Both the position numbers and the translations under genes were made by a program. From the NCBI RefSeq assembly GCF_001677955.1, contig NZ_LELA01000003.1:1-63219 (forward strand): a DNA stretch of 63,219 nt, in the 5' to 3' direction. The stretch is from Chryseobacterium sp. BGARF1 (GTDB taxonomy: Bacteria; Bacteroidota; Bacteroidia; Flavobacteriales; Weeksellaceae). The notes under the pieces are model-generated. The model saw only the letters and a program-made list of their open reading frames with translations, was not told the DNA's origin and ran no database searches. This document shows, in pieces, positions 16,608-25,077 of the stretch. How positions within the stretch are numbered: position 1 is the stretch's first letter; each line of letters opens with the position of its first letter.

Positions 16608-17492
16608 CTAAAAAACAGATTTATAAATCGTAATCGAGCTCATTACAATCACCAAAGTTCCGATGATGATAAACATATTTTTTACAGGAAGTTTTGCGGT
16701 GAGCATTGCAGAAAATGGTGCGGTAATAATTCCACCGATCAGAAGTCCTAAAATAATATTCCAGTGCTGAATTCCTAAAGTTAAAAAGAAAGTAACTGCC
16801 GCGGTAACGGTTAAAATAAATTTTGCCACAGTAGAACTTCCCACTGCAAATCTTGGAGTAAAAGAATTTTTAATTAAAGTTCCGGTCACCAAAGGTCCCC
16901 ATCCTCCACCAGCAAAAGAATCGATGAAACCACCGATAACTCCCAATCTGGTAAGGTTTGTTTTTTTCTTTAAAGCTTTATTCTGTTTAGGTTTAAAAGC
17001 ATTTGATAAAATCTGAATTCCAAGATACAAAGTGTAAAAAGAGATCACCGTTTTTGTAATTTTCGAATAATATTCCCCCAAATAGGTCAGCGAAACGGCT
17101 CCGATAATTGCTCCGATAATTGCAGGAATAGCCAGTTTTTTTACCAGACTTTTGCTTACATTTTTTAGTTTAATATGACTGATACTTCCGGCCGCTGTTG
17201 TAAAACTTTCTGCAGAATGAATACTTGCACTTACTGCATGCGGAGGAATTCCCAGAAATAAAAGTGTTGTGGTACAAATCACACCATACCCCATTCCCAT
17301 TGATCCGGCGACAACTTCAGCAAAAACTCCTACCAAAAGCATCCAGTAAAAAATGTAATTGTCTTTGGCAAGAATAATTTCAAGTTCATCTAAATATCCT
17401 AAACTGTACAGTGACAGAAATGTGATTGCCAAAACTGCAACCGTAATAAAAAGTACATTGAGCCTGAACTGAATTTTTTGTGAAATTACCAT
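16608..17492 (-). CDS. TauE/SafE-family permease of the sulfate cluster
   Basis: A 294-residue membrane protein with about eight hydrophobic helices and the family's two-fold repeat. GVFAEVVAGSMGMGYGV (~55-71) in the first half and GVIGGFIDSFAGGGWGPLVTGTL (~182-204) in the second are the paired glycine-rich re-entrant motifs. Families of this type move sulfite, sulfoacetate or related anions. It starts 27 bp after cysN in the same direction, so it is likely part of the sulfate-assimilation operon, as importer or exporter of sulfate or sulfite. The direction of transport cannot be told. Confidence 0.85.
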   Translation of the reverse strand: MVISQKIQFRLNVLFITVAVLAITFLSLYSLGYLDELEIILAKDNYIFYWMLLVGVFAEVVAGSMGMGYGVICTTTLLFLGIPPHAVSASIHSAESFTTAAGSISHIKLKNVSKSLVKKLAIPAIIGAIIGAVSLTYLGEYYSKITKTVISFYTLYLGIQILSNAFKPKQNKALKKKTNLTRLGVIGGFIDSFAGGGWGPLVTGTLIKNSFTPRFAVGSSTVAKFILTVTAAVTFFLTLGIQHWNIILGLLIGGIITAPFSAMLTAKLPVKNMFIIIGTLVIVMSSITIYKSVF

Positions 17493-17519
17493 ATCATCAA
17501 TTGGTTTTAAATCAAAAAC

Positions 17520-18761
17520 TTATAAAATCATCACCGCTCCAACGGTAGAATTACTTGTCTCGTCAATGAGAATAGCGTTTCCGGTAGATTTGCTGTCTTC
17601 AAAACTGTCAAAAACCAAAGGCGAAGCTATTTTCAATCTTACTTTTACCACTTCATTTAGTTTTACACTTTCAGTAATTGGAGTTTGTTCTAAAGTATTC
17701 ACATCAATTTTATATTCGATTTCTTTGATAATCGCTTTCAAAGTTTTGCTTTTATGCTGAATGAAATATTTATTTCCTTCATTCAGTTCTTTTTTGTCGA
17801 GCCAGCAAACTACAGCTTCCAACTCATTTTCAACTTTCGGCTGTTGATTGGTTTTCACTAAAAGATCACCACGACTGATGTCGATATCATCTTCAATATG
17901 AATTACGGCAGGTTGGTTAGTAAATACAAGATCAACTTCTTTTCCTCCGGTTTCAATTTTTGAGATTTTGGTTTGAATATTTTGTGGAAGCACCGTAATG
18001 TCATCTCCTTTCTTATAAATTCCCGAAATCACCTCACCTGCATAACCTCTGTAATCATGCAGTTCATCAGTTTGCGGACGAATAACATACTGCACCTGAA
18101 ATCTCGGATTTTCATTTTCTTTGTTTTCGTTAATTTCTACACTTTCTAAGAAATCTAAAAGCGTAGAACCTTGATACCAATCCGTTTTCTCAGATTTTGA
18201 AACAATATTATCGCCGTTAAAAGCCGAAATAGGAAAATAATTGACGTTTTCAAGCTTCAGTTTTTTGGCAACCAATTCGTATTGAGCTTTAATATCATTG
18301 AAAACCTCTTCAGAATAATCTACCAAATCCATTTTATTAATTGCAACCACCACATTTTTCATTTTTAATAATGAAGCGATAATGGAATGTCTTCTGGTTT
18401 GCTCAATTACCCCTTGTCTTGCATCAATTAAGATCACGATCAATTGAGAGTTTGAAGCTCCCGTGATCATATTTCTGGTGTACTGAATATGTCCCGGTGC
18501 ATCGGCAATAATGAATTTCCTTTTTGGGGTCGAAAAATATCGATACGCTACATCAATGGTGATTCCTTGTTCTCTTTCAGCTCTCAAACCGTCTGTAAGA
18601 ATTGCAAGGTCTACTCCATTTTCGTTTTTATTTTTTGATTGTTTTTCCAGCGCTTCAAGCTGGTCGATCAATATATTTTTGCTGTCGTAGAGAAGTCTTC
18701 CGATCAGCGTACTTTTGCCGTCGTCTACACTTCCCGCTGTTATAAATCTTAATATGTCCAC
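17520..18761 (-). CDS. cysN: Sulfate adenylyltransferase large subunit CysN
   Basis: The 413-residue GTPase subunit of ATP sulfurylase, which couples GTP hydrolysis to APS formation by CysD. G motifs: G1 GSVDDGKST (10-18), G3 DAPGH, G4 NKMD, in an EF-Tu-like frame; domains II and III follow (DYRGYAGEVISG, DLLVKTN). It has no APS-kinase fusion (no second P-loop), consistent with an APS reductase rather than a PAPS reductase in the same operon. The gap to cysD is 136 bp and is filled by paired heptad tracts, which is unusual for these partners. Confidence 0.95.
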   Translation of the reverse strand: MDILRFITAGSVDDGKSTLIGRLLYDSKNILIDQLEALEKQSKNKNENGVDLAILTDGLRAEREQGITIDVAYRYFSTPKRKFIIADAPGHIQYTRNMITGASNSQLIVILIDARQGVIEQTRRHSIIASLLKMKNVVVAINKMDLVDYSEEVFNDIKAQYELVAKKLKLENVNYFPISAFNGDNIVSKSEKTDWYQGSTLLDFLESVEINENKENENPRFQVQYVIRPQTDELHDYRGYAGEVISGIYKKGDDITVLPQNIQTKISKIETGGKEVDLVFTNQPAVIHIEDDIDISRGDLLVKTNQQPKVENELEAVVCWLDKKELNEGNKYFIQHKSKTLKAIIKEIEYKIDVNTLEQTPITESVKLNEVVKVRLKIASPLVFDSFEDSKSTGNAILIDETSNSTVGAVMIL

Positions 18762-18774
18762 GTTTATTTTATTA

Positions 18775-18894
18775 GTAATGAGTAATTGGTAATGGGTAAT
18801 TTTTTACACCGTTCATTTTTTGAATATCTTAATGATAAGCATAGAGTAAAATATGCAGTTTTTTGGCATTGCTTATTATTCATTGCTCATTACC
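18775..18894. repeat. Inverted pair of heptad tracts between cysD and cysN
   Basis: Plus strand 18775-18802 reads GTAATGA, GTAATTG, GTAATGG, GTAATTT. At 18864-18894 the minus strand reads GGTAATG, AGCAATG, AATAATA, AGCAATG. The arms are partly complementary, so the cysD-cysN mRNA could fold here. Confidence 0.6.
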
Positions 18895-18897
18895 TAT

Positions 18898-19806
18898 CTA
18901 AAAGTATCCTCCTTTTTTTCTGTCTTCCATTGCGGCTTCCGTTACTTTATCATCAATTCGGGTCTCACCACGCTCTGAAATTCTAGAAGCAGTAATTTCA
19001 TTCACAACCTGATCTAAAGTTTCAGCCGAACTTTCAACTGCAGCAGTGCAGGTCATATCTCCAACGGTTCTATAACGTACTTTTTTATTTTGAATCTTGT
19101 CATTTTCGTCAATTTGAATAAAATCTGAAACCGCAATTAATTGTCCGTCATACTCAATCACATCACGATTGTGCGCAAAATAAATCGATGGAAGCTGAAT
19201 ATTTTCTTTTTTGATATAATTCCAGACATCAAGTTCCGTCCAGTTTGAGATCGGGAAAACTCTTACATTTTCACCTTTGTTAATTCTTCCGTTATAGATA
19301 TTCCATAATTCAGGACGCTGTAATTTTGGGTCCCATTGTCCGAATTCATCACGAACAGAGAAAAATCTCTCTTTAGCTCTGGCTTTTTCTTCGTCACGTC
19401 TTGCTCCGCCAATACAGGCATCAAACTGAAACTCTTCAATCGTATCTAATAAAGTATGGGTCTGTAACCAGTTTCTGGAAGCAAATTTTCCTTTTGGTTC
19501 GGTTAATTTTTTAGCTTTAATTGTGTCTTCTACTTTTCGTACAATTAATTCGGCACCAAGACTTTCAGCAAAATAATCCCTGAACTGCAAAGCTTCCGGA
19601 AAATTGTGTCCCGTATCGATATGTACAAAAGGAAAAGGAATTTTCATCGGAGCAAATGCTTTTTTCGCCAAATGAACCAATGTAATTGAATCTTTTCCGC
19701 CACTGAAAAGCAAAGCAGGTTTTTCAAACTGAGCCGCAATTTCACGCATGATGTAAATGCTTTCGGCTTCCAATTGTTCGAGATAATTTAGTTTGTAGTC
19801 ACTCAT
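18898..19806 (-). CDS. cysD: Sulfate adenylyltransferase small subunit CysD
   Basis: A 302-residue PP-loop enzyme that forms APS from ATP and sulfate. The start at 19806 (MSDYKLNYLEQLEAES) is preferred over an open frame that begins 35 codons earlier, because that extension overlaps cysH and lacks family sequence. Motifs: LLFSGGKDS (PP-loop), FVHIDTGHNFPE, GGARRDEEKARAKER and the C-terminal RISERGETRIDD. It follows cysH by 25 bp in the same operon. Confidence 0.95.
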   Translation of the reverse strand: MSDYKLNYLEQLEAESIYIMREIAAQFEKPALLFSGGKDSITLVHLAKKAFAPMKIPFPFVHIDTGHNFPEALQFRDYFAESLGAELIVRKVEDTIKAKKLTEPKGKFASRNWLQTHTLLDTIEEFQFDACIGGARRDEEKARAKERFFSVRDEFGQWDPKLQRPELWNIYNGRINKGENVRVFPISNWTELDVWNYIKKENIQLPSIYFAHNRDVIEYDGQLIAVSDFIQIDENDKIQNKKVRYRTVGDMTCTAAVESSAETLDQVVNEITASRISERGETRIDDKVTEAAMEDRKKGGYF

Positions 19807-19831
19807 TATTATTTGAAAGATTAAATTAAAA

Positions 19832-20524
19832 TTAATGTGAATGCAGACCGCATTCTTTTTGTGAAGTTTCCCACCACCATCTTCCGGCTCTTGGGTTTTC
19901 ACCTTCCTCAATGGCTCTTGTGCAAGGTTGGCAACCTACACTGATGAAACCTTTTTTGTGTAAAGACAATTCCTGAACTTTATTTTGTTCTAAATAATCC
20001 AGAACATCTTGATAATTCCAGTTTATCAATGGATTGTATTTGTATAGTTTTCTGTCTTCATCCCACTCCAGGATCGGCATATTTTCACGGTTTTCAGATT
20101 GCTCAGAACGTAAACCGGTAATCCATACTTTAGCATTGTCCAAAGCACGGTTCAAGGGCTTTACTTTGCGTATGAAACAACATTCTTTCCTGTTTTCAAC
20201 AGAATGATAAAAAGCATTGACACCTTTTTCAATCAAATATTTTTCAACATCTGAAGCTTCGGGGAAGTAAACTTCAGTTTTCTTTTGATAGCGCGAATTA
20301 TTTTTTGAAAGTAAATCGTAATGCTCATAGAAAAGTCTTCCTGTATCTAAGGTGAAAACTTTTATCGGTAAATTATTTTTGAAAATAGCATCTGTAATGA
20401 CCTGGTCTTCCTGACCAAGTGAGGTTGAGAAAACAACCCCTTCTGAAAACTTAGAGGAGATAAACTGTAATCCTTCCTCCAAATTAAGCTGCTGCAAAGT
20501 ATTGATATCCTTTTTTGAAAACAT
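19832..20524 (-). CDS. cysH: Assimilatory APS reductase (CysH family)
   Basis: A 230-residue reductase converting activated sulfate to sulfite. It has the [4Fe-4S] ligand set that marks APS-using enzymes: Cys115-Cys116 (KECCFIRKVKPL) and Cys198/Cys201 (GCQPCTR). The catalytic Cys lies in ECGLH (224-228). Nucleotide-binding sequence VVFSTSLGQEDQVITD is at ~30-45. Preference for APS over PAPS follows from the paired-cysteine motif and the absence of a kinase. It is the first gene of the cysH-cysD-cysN-tauE operon and has its own promoter. Confidence 0.93.
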   Translation of the reverse strand: MFSKKDINTLQQLNLEEGLQFISSKFSEGVVFSTSLGQEDQVITDAIFKNNLPIKVFTLDTGRLFYEHYDLLSKNNSRYQKKTEVYFPEASDVEKYLIEKGVNAFYHSVENRKECCFIRKVKPLNRALDNAKVWITGLRSEQSENRENMPILEWDEDRKLYKYNPLINWNYQDVLDYLEQNKVQELSLHKKGFISVGCQPCTRAIEEGENPRAGRWWWETSQKECGLHSH

Positions 20525-20555
20525 AATTTTCTGTTTGATACCAGCAAATATCGAA

Positions 20556-20583
20556 CAAAAATACTATCCTACCAAATAAGTAG
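20556..20583 (-). promoter_or_regulatory. cysH promoter with inverted-repeat operator
   Basis: On the minus strand, TATTTTTG (plus coordinates 20556-20563) matches TAnnTTTG. The interrupted palindrome CTACCAAATAAGTAG (20569-20583) sits directly upstream, in the -33 zone. The Rrf2 regulator encoded just beyond is the obvious candidate binder (inference). Confidence 0.6.
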
Positions 20584-20610
20584 ACTTATAAAATTGAAAT
20601 TATGATTTAA

Positions 20611-21018
20611 TTAATCTATTAAATCAAAAAGTGTTTTTTCTTCTAAAATTTTAAGTGAAGCATCTCTCACTTCGATTAAAACATCGTGCAAACTACAATG
20701 ATCTTCGTTACAATCTGCACATTTTTCGTAAAAATTAAGGCTCACACAAGGAAGCATAGCAATAGGACCATTCACCAGACGAATGATTTTTGCCAATGTT
20801 ACATTTTGGGGATTTTCTTTAAAAAAATAGCCGCCACCTTTTCCTTTTTTACTGTCGAGGATGTCTGCTTTTTTAAGTTCAAGTAAGATATTTTCAAGAA
20901 ATTTAAGCGGAATTTTCTTGTTTTCTGCAATTTCAGAAATAAGAACAGGGCCTTCATTTCTCTTTTCTACAAGATATGAAAGCGCCTTAAAAGCATATTG
21001 AGATTTTTTTGACAGCAT
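20611..21018 (-). CDS. Rrf2-family transcriptional regulator
   Basis: 135 residues. The winged-helix N-terminus (MLSKKSQYAFKALSYLVEKR, ISEIAENKKIPLKFLENIL, GGGYFF) is classic Rrf2. A Cys cluster, C91, C100, C103 and C108, could bind an Fe-S cluster as in IscR/NsrR, although the spacing is denser than usual. It lies 86 bp upstream of cysH in the same orientation, so control of sulfate assimilation, as CymR does in Bacillus, is likely. It may instead respond to cysteine supply or cluster status; the sequence does not decide. Confidence 0.88.
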   Translation of the reverse strand: MLSKKSQYAFKALSYLVEKRNEGPVLISEIAENKKIPLKFLENILLELKKADILDSKKGKGGGYFFKENPQNVTLAKIIRLVNGPIAMLPCVSLNFYEKCADCNEDHCSLHDVLIEVRDASLKILEEKTLFDLID

Positions 21019-21038
21019 TACAGCAAAAATAAGAAAAA

Positions 21039-21160
21039 GTTTGGATATTGAGGTTGGAAGTTTGATGATGGAAGCTGGAGGTTTAAAAATATTGAATTAA
21101 TGACAAATTGTAGGTACCTTAATGTCACTAACTTCATACTTTCAGCATCCCTCTTCCAGC
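21039..21160. repeat. Inverted pair of heptad tracts
   Basis: 21039-21080 holds six 7-mers, each starting with G (GTTTGGA, TATTGAG variant, GTTGGAA, GTTTGAT, GATGGAA, GCTGGAG). 21132-21160 holds four 7-mers, each starting with C (CTTCATA, CTTTCAG, CATCCCT, CTTCCAG). The two arms are approximate reverse complements of each other. Confidence 0.6.
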
Positions 21161-21180
21161 AAAAAACTTATCTTTGTCTC

Positions 21181-21609
21181 ATGTTCAGTAAAGAAGAAGC
21201 ACAGCAATTAAAAAAAGAATTTTGGACGGCTTTCGGAAAATCATTTCCGAGAAAATGGCTTTTGTATAATACCAAAATCAAGGATTTTTCATTTAAATTT
21301 TATGCAGATAAGAAGAAAGCAGAAGTTTCTTTGGATATCGAAATGAAGGATGAGGTTTTCAGAGATGCGTATTACAATAAAATATGGTCATTAGAAGATA
21401 TTCTGAAAGATTTTGTGGGTGATTTTCATAAAGAAGAGTTTTATACTTTAGAAAACGGAAAAGTTATCAGCAGAATTTGGGTTGAAAAAGAAGGAATTTC
21501 TGTTTTCAACAAAAATACATGGCAAGAAGCTTTTGAGTTTTTTGTTGAAAAAATGGATGGCTTTGAAAGGTTTTATTATGAGTATGAGGACTTTATAAAG
21601 GATGTTTAG
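21181..21609 (+). CDS. DUF4268-family protein
   Basis: 142 residues. ATG 21181 (MFSKEEAQQLKKEFW) is chosen, since the longer open frame to 21100 runs through the heptad repeat. The FW.AFGKSFPRKW start, the FSFKFYADKKKAEVSLDIEMKDE strand block and the acidic helical C-terminus match DUF4268, known as a lone protein and as a C-terminal part of nuclease-like proteins. Function is unknown. It is followed 2 bp later by a zinc-ribbon protein, so the two are probably co-translated. Confidence 0.7.
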   Translation: MFSKEEAQQLKKEFWTAFGKSFPRKWLLYNTKIKDFSFKFYADKKKAEVSLDIEMKDEVFRDAYYNKIWSLEDILKDFVGDFHKEEFYTLENGKVISRIWVEKEGISVFNKNTWQEAFEFFVEKMDGFERFYYEYEDFIKDV

Positions 21610-21611
21610 TC

Positions 21612-21917
21612 ATGAAAATAAGATACTGCTGGAGATGTAAAATGGATGTTCCCATGTTAGATTCCGAGGAGGGTAAAATTGCATCAAAGTTATTAACAGA
21701 AGGCTTTCAGGAAGCAGTAAAACAAAGAAAAGCTCCCGATTTTAGAAAACTGTTAGATTATTATAAAGAGATAACAGGTTATGAAGAAACAAATCACAAT
21801 GCCATTATGCATCATTTTATAGATATGTATGGTCCCGATTGTGAAAATTGTGGAAAGCCATACAGAACTGAAACAGCTGCATTTTGTCCCAAATGTGGAA
21901 ATAGAAGAAAAGTTTAA
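21612..21917 (+). CDS. Small zinc-ribbon protein
   Basis: A 101-residue protein with three CxxC pairs: CWRC (6-9), CENC (~77-80) and CPKC (~92-95). The last two make a classical zinc ribbon; the first may pair with one of them or bind separately. The middle is helical (EEGKIASKLLTEGFQEAVKQRK). I do not recognise a named family. It starts 2 bp after the DUF4268 gene, suggesting a two-gene unit. Confidence 0.65.
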   Translation: MKIRYCWRCKMDVPMLDSEEGKIASKLLTEGFQEAVKQRKAPDFRKLLDYYKEITGYEETNHNAIMHHFIDMYGPDCENCGKPYRTETAAFCPKCGNRRKV

Positions 21918-21955
21918 ACAAAACTTTAGTATATTAAAAATACAAAAACACAGTC

Positions 21956-22242
21956 ATGAAAAAAATTATTTTATTCTTAATTGTATTGGTATTTCCTTTA
22001 GCACCTGCTCAAAATGGGTTTAATAAAAAAATAAAGGCTCTCTTTATATCATACAAACTTTGGAAAATCTGAATCTGAATCTGAATCACAATACAACATA
22101 CTAATGTAAAGAATCTCAACAAAAGAAAAAAGTCTGCAGACTTACCTCCGTTATATTTTGGATATTTTTTTACGGAAATGAACTTCCAAAAGATTATGAA
22201 TACAATTCTGAAAATCTTCTAAAAGATTTAGAAAATTTATAA
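21956..22242 (+). pseudogene. Decayed small secreted-protein gene
   Basis: An ATG at 21956 opens a good signal peptide (MKKIILFLIVLVFPLAPAQ), but the frame stops after 38 codons, where GAATCT is repeated three times. Further on, a different frame reads like coding sequence (GNELPKDYEYNSENLL...) up to a TAA at 22240-22242. At least one frameshift, probably at the T run near 22160-22171, separates the parts. The original product is not recognised. From 22243 to 22403 nothing is seen. Confidence 0.5.
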
Positions 22243-22403
22243 TTGTTAAAATTCTTTAAACATAAATTAATTTAAACTCCCATTTAAATATTTTCCGTAC
22301 TTTAGTTTCACCAAATTTCTAAATATCTATTTATTCATCATGCTTTTCATAAGAATAGATTTTGATATTTATTTAGTTAAGATTACAAAATATTTAAAAT
22401 ATA

Positions 22404-23222
22404 ATGGAAAATAACTCGTTTATTTTTACAGACGGAAGAGACCCCAAAATGATCGATGCGTACAAAAAAGCGCAGGAAACCTTTAAATATTTCTGGAGAG
22501 AGCTGTCTTGGGAATATCGAAGAATCATTCCAGCATTAAATCTTGCCTGTGTAAAAGCTTCTTTCTCTGAAATAGATCCTGATGGAGAAAAGATCGTAGA
22601 ACATATGTGGATGAACGACATCAATTTTGATGGCGACACGGTAAGCGGCTATCTCATCAATGAACCCAACGATTTGACCACAATACAACCCGGAGATCAT
22701 TTTGAGATTCCTTTAAACGAGATCAGCGACTGGCTTTTTGCCATCACCCCAACTCAAAAAAAAGCAAAAGGTTTTTCAAAATTATTTTCTTCAACTTCAG
22801 AGCCTATACCAAAAGCTTACGGTGGATTTACCATTCAAAAAATGCGTGCAGATATGTCGGATGCTGAAAGAAGAGAACACGATGAGGCGTGGCAGCTCAA
22901 TTTTGGAAATTATAATGAAGTGGAAGTGGTAAATGAACAAAAAGAAAAGCCTGAAAACCTCATCGAACATCCGATGAGCAAAAATATGAAACAAGATTTT
23001 GTGAAATTTCTTGAAGAATATCCAAACGAATTAACCCATATTGATGAAAACGGATTTACTATTCTTCATCGAGAAACAATTGCCGGAAATTTAAGTTCTG
23101 TAGAAGTTCTGCTCGAAGCCGGAGCTGATAAAAATTTAAAAACAAATAAAGGAAAAACTGCTTTAGATTACGCAAAACAGCTCAATTGGGAGCATTTAAT
23201 TCCTGCTTTCGAACAAAACTAA
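22404..23222 (+). CDS. DUF2314 protein with C-terminal ankyrin repeats
   Basis: 272 residues. The first ~125 match DUF2314 (FIFTDGRDPKMIDAYKKAQETFKYFWREL... GDTVSGYLINEPNDLTTIQPGDHFEIPLNEISDW). The C-terminus holds about two ankyrin repeats (NGFTILHRETIAGNLSSVEVLLEAGADKNLKTNKGKTALDYA, split here as ITLHR-type helices). Both modules often occur as immunity-like proteins in polymorphic-toxin loci, but no toxin is in this window. It is cytoplasmic. The next gene starts 24 bp later on the same strand. Confidence 0.75.
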   Translation: MENNSFIFTDGRDPKMIDAYKKAQETFKYFWRELSWEYRRIIPALNLACVKASFSEIDPDGEKIVEHMWMNDINFDGDTVSGYLINEPNDLTTIQPGDHFEIPLNEISDWLFAITPTQKKAKGFSKLFSSTSEPIPKAYGGFTIQKMRADMSDAERREHDEAWQLNFGNYNEVEVVNEQKEKPENLIEHPMSKNMKQDFVKFLEEYPNELTHIDENGFTILHRETIAGNLSSVEVLLEAGADKNLKTNKGKTALDYAKQLNWEHLIPAFEQN

Positions 23223-23245
23223 TAACTTCTCAAACCAATAATAAA

Positions 23246-23998
23246 ATGATACCTAAGTTTCTTAATGAGTTTAAAACTCAACTTGAAAAATATAAACTTG
23301 AAACGATAAAAGTTTCTGCCTCTCCTCTTGAAAATGAAGAATCTCTTCAAATTTTTGAAAGTAAATTTTTAGGAAAACCATATTTACCGAAAAGTATGGA
23401 ATATCCAAAAAATAAAGAAAATAAGCCGATGGCTCTTTGGGCACAAATCAATTTTGCAGAAGTTCCGCTTCTCGAAGGCTATCCCAATGAGGGAATATTG
23501 CAATTTTTCGTATCTCCCGAATGGTTTGATATGGATGATTATAAGGTTATTTTTCATGATACGATTACTGAAGAATTTCAAACAGATTTTTCTTTTTTAA
23601 CAGAAGACATATATGAAGAATCACCAATTTATCGTGAACATAAACTTGATTTCAGTAAAGAAATTGAATATGGAAGTTCTGCAGATCTCCGATTTGACAT
23701 GAATTTTAATGATCAAGATTTTTGGAATTTTCAAGAAACCCTTACCGATAATGAAAAGGAAGAAGTGAACGAAATCATCGATGGAACCGGTCATAAAATA
23801 GGAGGTTATGCTTATTTTACCCAAGCAGATGTAAGAGATTACAACAAAAATCTTAAACAAGATTTATTGCTATTACAAATTGATACCGATGATGAAATTA
23901 TGTTTGGAGATTCGGGTGTTGCCAATTTCTTTATTAATCCTGAAGACTTAAAAAACAAACAGTTTGAAAAAGCCTGGTTCAATTGGGATTGTTGCTAA
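23246..23998 (+). CDS. DUF1963 (YwqG-like) protein
   Basis: A 250-residue YwqG/DUF1963 protein. ATG 23246 is used, since the longer frame overlaps the preceding gene. Family features: SKFLGKPYLPKSMEYPKNKENKPMALWAQINFAEVPL-type start (read in pieces at ~38-75), GILQFFVSPE, GGYAYFTQADVR, and the late LLLQIDTDDEIMFGDSGVANFFI. The function is not established; related proteins occur in secretion/immunity neighbourhoods. It ends with a terminator, so DUF2314-ankyrin and DUF1963 form one unit. Confidence 0.75.
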   Translation: MIPKFLNEFKTQLEKYKLETIKVSASPLENEESLQIFESKFLGKPYLPKSMEYPKNKENKPMALWAQINFAEVPLLEGYPNEGILQFFVSPEWFDMDDYKVIFHDTITEEFQTDFSFLTEDIYEESPIYREHKLDFSKEIEYGSSADLRFDMNFNDQDFWNFQETLTDNEKEEVNEIIDGTGHKIGGYAYFTQADVRDYNKNLKQDLLLLQIDTDDEIMFGDSGVANFFINPEDLKNKQFEKAWFNWDCC

Positions 23999-24010
23999 AA
24001 AAACAAATTC

Positions 24011-24042
24011 TAAAAGAGAAACTTTCGGGTTTCTCTTTTTTA
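24011..24042 (+). terminator. Rho-independent terminator
   Basis: AAAAGAGAAAC pairs with GTTTCTCTTTT around TTTCGG, with a T tail. It closes the DUF1963 unit. Confidence 0.85.
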
Positions 24043-24111
24043 TTGAGATACTAAATTTTCCTTATTTGGTGATATTTAAAATCGATTTTTATATCTTTGA
24101 AAGCTTATAAA

Positions 24112-25077
24112 ATGGTTTGGTTTAATTTAAATTATTCAAACTGTTTCAATGCTAAAATCATTTCATTGCATAAAATTTATCAACATTTTCAGTTTAGATT
24201 TAATCAGAGTTTTAGGATTTTTAATTTCAATCCCAAAGTCAGTTTACCTGTTATTTTGGTTTTTGGCGCATTGATGATTGTTGAGTTACCGGAAACTGTT
24301 TTTTATCCACTCCTCTATTTTTCAATGGTATTGGTTTTTCATATCAACAGAAAAGATATTCCTTTTTTGAAAAAAACATTTATCAGTAATTGGAGATTGA
24401 TTGTTTTTCTGGAATCTGCGTTTATTTACACGCTTTTTTTGATGGCAAACATCAATTATAAGATTGAAAAATTTGGTTTGCTGGCGTTTTTAGCGATTAT
24501 TTCATTATGCTTTTTACAGCCCAGATTTAAACCTTTTCCTACTCTGCAATGGAATTTCATTTCTAATGATTTGTTTGAATGGAAAAGCTATTTGCGAAAA
24601 AACACATGGATGTTTATTGTGACCTACATCATCCTAGTTGCTTCAGCCTATCATCACGCAAGCTTAATTTTAGGTGGAGTGTTTCTTTTAGATTTCCTAT
24701 CCCATATTTATGAGAATAACGAAAACAAAGAAATGCTTGAGGTCTATTTTAAAAAGATGAGTTTTAAAGATAAAATATATAAAAATTTCCGTTTTTTCAA
24801 TGCGCTCCTTTTGCCTACTTACATTTTATTTTTAATCTTAAATTTTAATGAAAGCTTATATCTTTTATATTATATTTTCTTTATGAATTGTTATTTCTTA
24901 TTAATTATTACAAGAAAATATAGACTTTATCACCATCACGAAAAAGCCAATTACTTCAGCATAGCAGTGTTTATAGAATATTTCGTGTACAGTATGTTGA
25001 TTATTCCTGCGTTGATTATGATTCGTTTAAATATAAAAGAAGCAGAACAAAACATTAGAAATTATGTTGGAAATTAA
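24112..25077 (+). CDS. ABC-2-like membrane permease
   Basis: A ~321-residue integral membrane protein with six to eight hydrophobic segments (SLPVILVFGALMIV, VFYPLLYFSMVLVF, LIVFLESAFIYTLFLM, FGLLAFLAIISLCFL, WMFIVTYIILVASAY, FNALLLPTYILFLIL, LYYIFFMNCYFLLII, FIEYFVYSMLIIPAL). ATG 24112 is preferred to a TTG 15 bp upstream. It overlaps the following ABC ATPase by 14 bp, so the two make an exporter. No substrate can be assigned; one-gene permease plus short ATPase resembles bacteriocin or polyketide-type exporters. Confidence 0.7.
   Translation: MVWFNLNYSNCFNAKIISLHKIYQHFQFRFNQSFRIFNFNPKVSLPVILVFGALMIVELPETVFYPLLYFSMVLVFHINRKDIPFLKKTFISNWRLIVFLESAFIYTLFLMANINYKIEKFGLLAFLAIISLCFLQPRFKPFPTLQWNFISNDLFEWKSYLRKNTWMFIVTYIILVASAYHHASLILGGVFLLDFLSHIYENNENKEMLEVYFKKMSFKDKIYKNFRFFNALLLPTYILFLILNFNESLYLLYYIFFMNCYFLLIITRKYRLYHHHEKANYFSIAVFIEYFVYSMLIIPALIMIRLNIKEAEQNIRNYVGN

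Noticed and set aside
19807..19911. Longer N-terminus for CysD
   Set aside because: The extra 35 codons lie in the cysD-cysH junction and reuse the cysH 3' end in another frame.
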